From Gemmataceae bacterium (lineage in GTDB: Bacteria; Planctomycetota; Planctomycetia; Gemmatales; Gemmataceae), in assembly GCA_009697105.1 (NCBI GenBank), contig SIAQ01000016.1, positions 1 to 60,521 on the forward strand: a stretch of 60,521 nt of DNA. The letters are read 5' to 3'. Every line of letters begins with the position of its first letter. Within the stretch, counting starts at the first letter, position 1. Position numbers and translations under genes: made by a program. Below, in pieces: positions 24,006 to 30,887 of the stretch. The notes under the pieces are model-generated. The model made no database searches, was not told the DNA's origin, and saw only the letters and a program-made list of their open reading frames with translations.

Positions 24006-24875
24006 TTACTTCGCCTGCACACCGGTCGAGGCACGCTCGACGGACGGCGACGCGGGACCACCCGTGGTTTTCTTCGAGTTGTGATACATCTGTGTCAACA
24101 AATCATCGGCAAGATTCAGGGTGTTGACCGACAGGCCGGTGAGGCGGTTTTTGAACACGGTGAAGAAGAAAATCGCAGGCACTGCAATACCGACGCCGAC
24201 GAGCGTGACGACGAGGGCGTGGGAAATTTCGCTGGCCAACGCGGACGCTTCCGGGGCTTTGGTTGATTCGCCGAGTTTTCGGAAGGCGCCGATCATGCCC
24301 GATACCGTACCGACCAGGCCGAGCAACGGTCCAAGCGTGCCGATGACGCCGAGGTAGCTGTTCCAGGATTCTTTGCCGACCTTCACCGAATCCGACATCG
24401 CGTGCATGGCTTCGCGGGCGTCTTCGATGCCATATTGAAGTCGGCCCATGCCCGCCGTCAAGACGCGAGCGATGTAGGACGATTCGCCTTTGCAGAGGTC
24501 ATACGCCTGTTTGAATTGGCGTTTGTTGACCATGTCCGTGAATTCCTCGACAAACGCCGGCGGGACGGCTTCACCGAGCCGAAGGTCGAGCACCAAAATG
24601 ATAATCAAGGCGACCATGCCGACGGAGATGACGGCGAACATCATGCCGAACACCCAACCGATCGATTGGAAGAAGTGGACGACGGGGTTGATCTTGCCCT
24701 TCTCTTGCTTGGCGCCCTCCTCGGGTGCGGGTTCGCCTTCTTTTTTTTCTTCCTGAGCAAAGGCGGGCGTCGGCAAGGTGATGAGCGAAATGATTCCGAC
24801 GAAGCAGAACATGCTCACGCTCAGCATCATGGACAGCATGAATTGTTGAAATTTGCCTGAGGATTGCAATTGCAT
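24006..24875 (-). CDS. exbB: ExbB/TolQ/MotA-family proton channel
   Basis: Predicted 289-residue inner-membrane protein. The ATG at 24875 has AGGAAA eight bases upstream and is preferred to one at 24908. An N-terminal hydrophobic segment ending in LPTPAFAQ looks like a cleavable signal, as in many planctomycete and proteobacterial ExbB proteins with long N-termini. Three channel helices follow (about 75-100, 185-210 and 225-250) with the family signature GTLGPLLGLVGTVSGMIGAF and ALVVTLVGVGIAVPAIFFF. It is the first gene of the row exbB-exbD-exbD-membrane protein-TonB-like, all on the minus strand, so it most likely powers outer-membrane transport or envelope work. Confidence 0.93.
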   Translation of the reverse strand: MQLQSSGKFQQFMLSMMLSVSMFCFVGIISLITLPTPAFAQEEKKEGEPAPEEGAKQEKGKINPVVHFFQSIGWVFGMMFAVISVGMVALIIILVLDLRLGEAVPPAFVEEFTDMVNKRQFKQAYDLCKGESSYIARVLTAGMGRLQYGIEDAREAMHAMSDSVKVGKESWNSYLGVIGTLGPLLGLVGTVSGMIGAFRKLGESTKAPEASALASEISHALVVTLVGVGIAVPAIFFFTVFKNRLTGLSVNTLNLADDLLTQMYHNSKKTTGGPASPSVERASTGVQAK

Positions 24876-25004
24876 GAGGTTGTTTCCTAGCGAGTAAAAC
24901 GCATTCACTGTTTTGTCACAACGACCAATAGGTTCGCAAGCATCTGTAATCGTTTTTCCTGATTTGTCGATTTCGACAGTTTATCAGTTCCAGGAAATAC
25001 AGCC

Positions 25005-25086
25005 AAGCCCAGGGGTGAGGTACTCCGAACCCCTGGGCTCACGATGGGATCATCCCAGGGGTTCGGAGTACCTCACCCCTGGGCTT
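25005..25086. repeat. Palindromic intergenic element, family C copy 3
   Basis: Two essentially perfect inverted 35-base hairpin units with a loop of about 12 bases. It ends ten bases from the stop codon of the ClpP-like gene and lies upstream of exbB. Confidence 0.95.
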
Positions 25087-25096
25087 GCTGCGAGAT

Positions 25097-25609
25097 TTAA
25101 ACCTCGAACAATTCCGCCAGGCCGGCGTCAGCAATTTCTTTGCCGTTGACGTATCGGCCCTGCGTCGTCCATTCTCGCACTTGCTGCTCAGCCGTGCCGA
25201 ACAGCTTGGCTTGCAGATCGTCGATATCCTTTTCCATACCTGAGAAATGGCTGGCCCAGAGACCGGCCTCGGCGGCGCCAACACGCTTTTCGCTCTGCCA
25301 ACGCATGCGATGAAAGAGCAGAGTGCTAAAGCGCGTCACCAGGCGTTTTTGGCAAGCAGCGAAGACCAACAGCGCCGCCGAAGAACATTCGCCAAGCACG
25401 ATCCCCGTGCATTGCAGCTGGCGCTGCCGCATCAGCGTCGTGACCGCCAGTGCGCCATAAACGCTGCCGCCCAGACTGTCGAAGTAGAGAGTACACTCGC
25501 GGCGTGGCTTCGCTTCGAGCATCGCTTTGATGACGTCTTCTTCCCAGTCGTCGACATCGCCGATGAGAGGAATCTCCAGCGGTTTGCGGCGTTTCTTTTC
25601 GATGGTCAT
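25097..25609 (-). CDS. ClpP-like serine protease homologue
   Basis: Predicted 170-residue cytoplasmic protein with the ClpP/crotonase fold. YFDSLGGSVYGALAV matches the ClpP substrate-site strand; the nucleophile is Ser77 in GECSSAAL and the base His100 in LFHRM. At the place of the third catalytic residue (Asp before RF in ClpP), the sequence is TTQGRYVNGKEIADAGLA, with Gly151, so the Asp appears missing. It is also shorter than ClpP (about 195-210). It may be an inactive or divergent ClpP-like subunit (ClpR-like) or use another acid residue. It stands upstream of the Exb locus on the same strand, separated by a family C palindrome. Confidence 0.75.
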   Translation of the reverse strand: MTIEKKRRKPLEIPLIGDVDDWEEDVIKAMLEAKPRRECTLYFDSLGGSVYGALAVTTLMRQRQLQCTGIVLGECSSAALLVFAACQKRLVTRFSTLLFHRMRWQSEKRVGAAEAGLWASHFSGMEKDIDDLQAKLFGTAEQQVREWTTQGRYVNGKEIADAGLAELFEV

Positions 25610-25632
25610 TGGTACTCATTCATCATTCGAGT

Positions 25633-25692
25633 TTTCCGCTTGCGGTTTAGCGCTCGGATAATCCCGCGTGAGCGCTAAGCCGCAAGCGGAAT
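25633..25692. repeat. Palindromic intergenic element, family D copy 5
   Basis: Arms TTTTCCGCTTGCGGTTTAGC and GCTAAGCCGCAAGCGGAAT with one or two mismatches and a loop of about 18 bases. Between two same-strand genes. Confidence 0.9.
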
Positions 25693-25700
25693 TTAAGTTT

Positions 25701-28034
25701 TCACTTCGCCGACCGCGACATCAAGAAAGTCGCCACATCGCTCGGCGTGCCAGGTTCGGACCGCAGCACCATCATATCATGCGCGGGCCGGGCGAACATC
25801 ACGCTCTTGTAGACTGATTTGAGCGCCGCATCGTCAACGCGGCGATTGAGACCGTCCACCAGCGCTTCGAGTCGCAAGCCGCGTTTGGCGTTGCCGGCGG
25901 CGAGCGTGTCGATGTCGCCATGCCGCAGCGAGCCGGGGATCGATGCTTCATGCGGGAAGTAGCAGAACGGGCTGTCGAGCATCGAGCGGAAACTGACAAG
26001 CCCGCCGCGAACGTAGACGGCCTTGACGTTATCGCCACCATACACGCCGCCGAGGAGCGCGAGCAGACCCGCCATCGGTTCGGATTGCCGTGGCATCTTG
26101 CCAACCTCATACGGGACGGCAAAGTTGATGCCAGGATCGTTCGGTTCCGCAAACGAATCAGCCCACAGCGACATCGTCTTGAAACCTCGGCTCGGCAGCG
26201 CATTCATCACCGCCGTTAATTCTTGAAGCTGAACGCCCGGAACCGTCAGCCCGTGCCGTTGCAGCGAGGCCGAATACGACGTCGCCCCGCTGGTTCGGCT
26301 GCGTCCGTCGTTGGCCGTCTCGCCCGTGCCACGCAGATCGGGCAAGCAGACGGCGACTTTATATTTCAGCAATAGCTCAGCAATCGTCTCGGCGCGATGT
26401 TGCAGGAACCCGGCCTTGCCGTCCTGCGAGAGTCCGATGACGACGTGCGGCACATCGATCTTTCCTTGCGGACGAAGCAGCAACGCCGGCACGCGCAGCG
26501 TCGGATCGTTGGGATGCGTGATGATGATCCGCTCCGTGAGAAAATTTGTCTTTTTGGGCGAGGGACCATCATTCTTGACACGCTCGATTTGGCATACCGC
26601 TTTCGTGGGATTACGCAATAGGTTCGCGCCCTTGCTCTCCTCCGTGATGCCGAGCAGATCGAGCCAACGGTCGGTCAGATGGGCTGGCTCGACTCGGAAC
26701 TGTTGATGCCTCAAGATTTCATGCACATACTTTGGCTTCAGCGTTTTCTTCGCCTCGTCGGTCCAGCAGCGCAGTTCGCTCGAATCGAAGCGGGCCCTCG
26801 GCTCTTCGGGGATTAGCAGGCCGAACCATTTCGTCAGCGTCGGATAGATCGGTTTGCGATGTTCGAAACCGATGTTGTTGCAGTGCGTCGATTCGGGAGC
26901 CTTGCCCTTCACGGACCCGCGTCCTTTGGACGATGCGAGTTTGTCCTTGGCGCCGTAGAAGTCGCCCCAGATTTTATTGTAGCGTGCCCAGACCGGATCA
27001 CGCGGTTCATCCCAGGCGAACTCATGGCTGTAGACGAGGCCGCGCGGCGCGATGCTGCCGACGATGATCCACGGCAAGAAGCCATCGCGAGCGCCGAGAT
27101 GCAGGCCGCGCGTCGATTCCCACGACCCGCCGCCCATGTAGTTGAACGATAGTTCGGGATCGTCCTTGAACACCGACGACTCCGGTTGCGGCCCGCCGAA
27201 GTTGAACGGCGCACTGGCCTGAATGCGTGGATCGACAGCCGCCAACACCGCGCACGGATCCCCGCCACCTGCGACGGAGCCGAACACCATGATCTTCGAT
27301 TTGTCAATATTCGGACGTTCGACCAAGAGATCGATGGCTCGCATCAGGTCCCACACCATCCAGCCCATCAGGCTGTCGCCGACGAGTTGCAGTTGCAAAT
27401 TGACGTTGTAGCGGAAATAATAATCCTGTCGGCCGATTTTGAACGCTTCGGGATACGTCTTCGCGTCGGTGAACGGATGCTGTCGGCGTTCGCCATGCCC
27501 AAGCATGTCGGGCACAAGCACGGTGCAACCTTGCTTGGCCCAGAGAATGCCCATGTCTTGCAGTTCGCGCTCCGTTTTCGGATTGTGATGACTATGGACG
27601 ACAAGGAAACCAGGCATCGGCTTCGACACGTCCTTCGGCGCGTAAAGGTTGGCGGTAACGAAGAAATTTGGCCGCGTCTCGAAGAGGACGCACTCGACGG
27701 TGAAACCGTCGCCCTGGAGTTTCTTCGTGGTGATGGCGTTGACCTTCGGGGCGTCGCCGAACGCGCCGAGCGAATGCTTGAGGCTGGTGATTCGATCGTC
27801 GCGTAGCTTCTCCCAGTCCGCTTTGGACTTGATGGTGCGCCAGGTTTCGACGTCGCGCTTGTTGACGGCATTGCGCAGTTGCGTCACGCTGTCCCATCGT
27901 GACCTGGCATCAGCCGAGTCGGGTGCGAAAACACGGGCGTCAAGATTCTGCAGCGACACGACGGTGCTTTCTTGTGCACACATATTGCCGACGGCAAGCG
28001 TTGCCAAAACGATGATGGCGATGAATTGTCGCAT
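25701..28034 (-). CDS. Exported two-module alpha/beta hydrolase-like protein
   Basis: Predicted 777-residue protein with a signal peptide (about 1-20) and GGGGGG upstream of the ATG. The first module (about 60-420) has dienelactone-hydrolase/acetyl-esterase features: FLVVHSHHNPKT, VLVPDMLGHGERR, MVFGSVAGGGDPCAVLAAVDPRI. Relatives read GASGGG at the elbow; here the nucleophile position appears to be Ala (SVAGGG). The second module (about 500-777) is again hydrolase-like (PHVVIGLSQDGKAGF, VCLPDLRGTGET, LWADSFAEP) with a possible Ser. Such tandem proteins are frequent in planctomycete genomes, often near carbohydrate enzymes. Activity of either module is uncertain. Not obviously in an operon: palindromes flank it. 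Confidence 0.8.
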   Translation of the reverse strand: MRQFIAIIVLATLAVGNMCAQESTVVSLQNLDARVFAPDSADARSRWDSVTQLRNAVNKRDVETWRTIKSKADWEKLRDDRITSLKHSLGAFGDAPKVNAITTKKLQGDGFTVECVLFETRPNFFVTANLYAPKDVSKPMPGFLVVHSHHNPKTERELQDMGILWAKQGCTVLVPDMLGHGERRQHPFTDAKTYPEAFKIGRQDYYFRYNVNLQLQLVGDSLMGWMVWDLMRAIDLLVERPNIDKSKIMVFGSVAGGGDPCAVLAAVDPRIQASAPFNFGGPQPESSVFKDDPELSFNYMGGGSWESTRGLHLGARDGFLPWIIVGSIAPRGLVYSHEFAWDEPRDPVWARYNKIWGDFYGAKDKLASSKGRGSVKGKAPESTHCNNIGFEHRKPIYPTLTKWFGLLIPEEPRARFDSSELRCWTDEAKKTLKPKYVHEILRHQQFRVEPAHLTDRWLDLLGITEESKGANLLRNPTKAVCQIERVKNDGPSPKKTNFLTERIIITHPNDPTLRVPALLLRPQGKIDVPHVVIGLSQDGKAGFLQHRAETIAELLLKYKVAVCLPDLRGTGETANDGRSRTSGATSYSASLQRHGLTVPGVQLQELTAVMNALPSRGFKTMSLWADSFAEPNDPGINFAVPYEVGKMPRQSEPMAGLLALLGGVYGGDNVKAVYVRGGLVSFRSMLDSPFCYFPHEASIPGSLRHGDIDTLAAGNAKRGLRLEALVDGLNRRVDDAALKSVYKSVMFARPAHDMMVLRSEPGTPSDVATFLMSRSAK

Positions 28035-28105
28035 GACGTGCCCCCCAGGATGATAAAATCTGCGATGAGAACATTCGAGGTATGATATTCGACCAACGCG
28101 ATTTC

Positions 28106-28198
28106 GTTTAGCCGCTCGCCTTTGGCGAGCGCGGGCGCGGCGTTTTTCGCGATATTAGAAGAAGCACGGCGCCCGCGCTCGCCAAAGGCGAGCGGCTA
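28106..28198. repeat. Palindromic intergenic element, family A copy 2
   Basis: GTTTAGCCGCTCGCCTTTGG...GCGAGCGCGGGCGC and its inverted partner flank a loop of about 30 bases. Each arm contains the CGCTCGCC-TTT-GGCGAGCG hairpin. Confidence 0.92.
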
Positions 28199-28215
28199 TA
28201 CACGGGAGATTTCAC

Positions 28216-29859
28216 CTACCGCGTCGGCAACTTCACGCACACGATCTCTCGCTGGTTGCGCAGAAATAGCTGATCGCCCGCAATCGCAGGCGTGTTCCAT
28301 GTCTTGTATGCCTCGATGAACGCGCGATGCTGGCCAAGCTCGGCACCGTCGGTGTTGAACAGCGACACCTCGCCCGTCTCGCCGTTGACGACGAGCAATG
28401 TGTCGTTGACGAGCAGCAGTTGGCCGGGGCCTTGGCGGTTGGCTTTCCAAAGCACGCTTCCATCGTTGGCGTCGAGGCAGGTGAGTACGCCGTTGAGATT
28501 GTGCAATCCGAAGAGCCGTTTGCCATCGGTGACCACGTTGGCGTAGCGCGAGGCGAAGCGTTTGTGTTGCCAAAAAACCTCGGTGCTCCACTCGGCGTTA
28601 TCCGAGCGTTTGATTTTGAGCATCGCACAGCCGTTGGTGAGTTCGGACGAGATGTAAACGCGATCGTCGCTGAGAACGACCGGCTGAATCGAATTCATTT
28701 CGTACGGCGTAACCCATGGATGCTGCCAAAGCTCTTTGCCCGTCTTCGGCTCGTAAGCCACAAGCCCTTCGCCATCGAAAAGTAGCACCTGTACGACACC
28801 GGCGATTGTCGAAAGCTGCGCTGAGCTATAGCCTGCTTTGCGTTTGCCCGTCTGCCAACGAATCTTGCCATCGACGGCATCGTAAGCGAGTAGCGACGGC
28901 CCGATCGAGTTAGCGGGATCGACGCCTGAATTGACGATGACCAGGCCGTCCACGACCAACGGCGACGACGTCATTCCCCACTTGAGCTTCTCGGCGCCCG
29001 AATCCTTGAGAATATTCGCGGCCCAGAGCTTATTTCCGGTAGCGCCCAAGCAGACGAGATCGCCCATGCCGCCGAGGCTGTAGATGCGATTGTCTCGGAT
29101 CGTCGGCGTCGCCCGCGGGCCATCGCCCATGATATCTTTGTGGTAGGCGCTATAGGCAAAGGTCCAGCGTTGTCGGCCCGTCGCGCGATCGTAGCAAACA
29201 ATCACTTCTTTCTGCATGGCTTCATGCTGAAGGATCGTGACGACGATGTTGCCGGCAACCGCAACGCCACCGTAGCCGCCAAGGCAGGATTTTGACCACA
29301 CTCGTTCGGGGCGTGTATTCGACCAGTCGGTCTGGAATCCCGCCAAGGAAACGATACCATCGGTCTTCACGCCGCGATAGCTCGGGAAATCGCGATCCGA
29401 GATCGTCGCGTCGATCGGTGGCAGTCCGTCTGTCGCAATGCTGGCGTCGAACGTCGGCGTCGCGTCCCAAACGAATTCGATACGCGGCACGAGGCCGACG
29501 CGGCTCATCGTCAACTCGAACTTCTGAACGCTCAATCTAAATCCGACCGCAAGCCCACCGACCAGCACCACGCCGAGCAGCCGAACGCTCCACGCGATGC
29601 CCGAGAAGAACAGCCACCAGAGCGCAATTAGCGCCGCCGTCAGCATGGGCACAATCCACTGTGTGAACATGAAGAACGGCATCGCGCCATCGGCGAGGCT
29701 GGGTTCCATCTCAGGTATGCCAAGCTGCGAACCATAGTTTTCGATGGCGACCCAAACCCACGGGACAGCGAAGAGGATCGCCCCGATCAGCAGCACGAGG
29801 ACGGGGAATAGGCAGCACGCCTGGGGAGACGGGATGGGTGCGGAGGTCGAATCAGCCAT
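28216..29859 (-). CDS. Membrane-anchored PQQ-type beta-propeller protein
   Basis: Predicted 547-residue protein with AGGAAAA upstream of the ATG. The N-terminus holds three or four membrane helices (about 12-35, 58-80, 84-115), and residues about 160-547 form a seven- or eight-bladed propeller of PQQ/BamB type. Blade motifs include RQRWTFAYSAYHKD, LVCLGATGNKLWA, KIRWQTGKRKAG, VAYEPKTGKELWQHPW and LTCLDANDGSVLW. No cofactor-binding residues of true quinoprotein dehydrogenases are obvious, so a scaffold or binding role like BamB is as likely as catalysis. A shorter paralogue is at 38698-40062, sharing GDGPRATPTI and YSLGG. Confidence 0.88.
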   Translation of the reverse strand: MADSTSAPIPSPQACCLFPVLVLLIGAILFAVPWVWVAIENYGSQLGIPEMEPSLADGAMPFFMFTQWIVPMLTAALIALWWLFFSGIAWSVRLLGVVLVGGLAVGFRLSVQKFELTMSRVGLVPRIEFVWDATPTFDASIATDGLPPIDATISDRDFPSYRGVKTDGIVSLAGFQTDWSNTRPERVWSKSCLGGYGGVAVAGNIVVTILQHEAMQKEVIVCYDRATGRQRWTFAYSAYHKDIMGDGPRATPTIRDNRIYSLGGMGDLVCLGATGNKLWAANILKDSGAEKLKWGMTSSPLVVDGLVIVNSGVDPANSIGPSLLAYDAVDGKIRWQTGKRKAGYSSAQLSTIAGVVQVLLFDGEGLVAYEPKTGKELWQHPWVTPYEMNSIQPVVLSDDRVYISSELTNGCAMLKIKRSDNAEWSTEVFWQHKRFASRYANVVTDGKRLFGLHNLNGVLTCLDANDGSVLWKANRQGPGQLLLVNDTLLVVNGETGEVSLFNTDGAELGQHRAFIEAYKTWNTPAIAGDQLFLRNQREIVCVKLPTR

Positions 29860-29898
29860 TGATGGTTTTCCTTGTCGGTATTGGTTCGTCAGGATACA

Positions 29899-30594
29899 TC
29901 AGGCCATCTTCACGAGAGCAGCCTCACCCATATCATCAGTGATTTTACACAGCAACGACCAGATTTGGCGATGGTACGGCTCCATGATCTCGACCTGTTC
30001 GCCGATCTCGTAGCGAGCGAGTTTCCCTGCCTTGCCCGCGTAGGTTTTTCCGACGACGCCGCGATTATGCACCATCACATCGCGTGTCGCTTTGGCTTCG
30101 GCGAATATTGCGATCTCGCCTGCAGACGGGCAGTCGAGCTTCATTTTGTCTTCGATATACTCAAACCACTTCACGGGCCGATCGTAGAGCAATTCATTTA
30201 GTTCTTTGTTAACAAAGAGCAGCGTGACCGCTTCGATGTCCTGTGATTCGTAAATATCGCGAAAATCGACTTTCCTGCCGAACAGATTCTGCGGATATGC
30301 GGTTTGCCAGATACGAAGGAAGTCGAACAGGATGCTCTCGAAGATCGCGATGAATTGCTGGAAGGTGGCTTCGGCAAGTTCCACTTTCACATAACCATCT
30401 GCCTTCTTCGCCAACTCGGCAGGACTTGTATTACTTCCTGTTAAATCGTTCCTTATTGTCAGGCCGCCGCCGGCATTAATATCATCAACGATGTGCTCCC
30501 ATGCCGCTTTGGTATTTGCGTAGTAATCATGAGCGTCCCTGAGTTCGGTCAATGTGCGTTGTCGAAGGCTAACAATCTTTTCCGCGAGGGTCAT
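29899..30594 (-). CDS. HEPN-domain protein, possible RNase toxin
   Basis: Predicted 231-residue all-helical protein with GGGAG six bases upstream of the ATG. The motif TRDVMVHNRGVV gives R171-x4-H176, the catalytic signature of HEPN ribonucleases; Asn after His and a long helix before it (PSAGEIAIFAEAKA) fit the RiboL-PSP/HEPN class. An N-terminal helical half (residues 1-130) resembles no family I can name. HEPN RNases act as toxins in toxin-antitoxin and abortive infection modules or as processing factors. The gene begins 12 bases after a small 81-residue gene on the same strand, a typical two-gene arrangement. Whether it is a toxin here is inference. Confidence 0.7.
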   Translation of the reverse strand: MTLAEKIVSLRQRTLTELRDAHDYYANTKAAWEHIVDDINAGGGLTIRNDLTGSNTSPAELAKKADGYVKVELAEATFQQFIAIFESILFDFLRIWQTAYPQNLFGRKVDFRDIYESQDIEAVTLLFVNKELNELLYDRPVKWFEYIEDKMKLDCPSAGEIAIFAEAKATRDVMVHNRGVVGKTYAGKAGKLARYEIGEQVEIMEPYHRQIWSLLCKITDDMGEAALVKMA

Positions 30595-30606
30595 GGGATT
30601 CTCCCG

Positions 30607-30852
30607 CTAAGTGTGTATCGAATCCAGCAAGGCCCGCACCTTTTCAATATCGGTCTTAATGCCCAAATAAATGTGCCCATATTCCGGCCCGCTATTTCGC
30701 GAGAAGTAGTTTTCACACACCCAGAAATTGACGCCATTGTTGGTCAAAAGGTCCTTAACCTCCGTCATGTGGCTCGCGAGAAGGTGGATTGACGCATGGC
30801 CCCGATCACCAACGTTGAGGCTGATTGGCTTTCTTGTCGTTTGCTCGATCAT
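30607..30852 (-). CDS. Small protein paired with the HEPN gene
   Basis: Predicted 81-residue soluble protein with a strong ribosome binding site (GAGGTG) just before its ATG. It has an alpha/beta pattern: SLNVGDRGHASIHLLASHM, then a helix (TEVKDLLTNNG), strands VNFWVCENYF and GHIYLGIKT, and a final helix. I do not recognise a named family. It lies directly upstream of the HEPN-domain gene with a 12-base gap and has no other neighbour in the unit, so the pair is probably co-transcribed and this could be its antitoxin or cofactor (inference from arrangement only). Confidence 0.65.
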   Translation of the reverse strand: MIEQTTRKPISLNVGDRGHASIHLLASHMTEVKDLLTNNGVNFWVCENYFSRNSGPEYGHIYLGIKTDIEKVRALLDSIHT

Positions 30853-30887
30853 AATTCACCTCGATTCGGCTTGAATGCTCGCATCCA

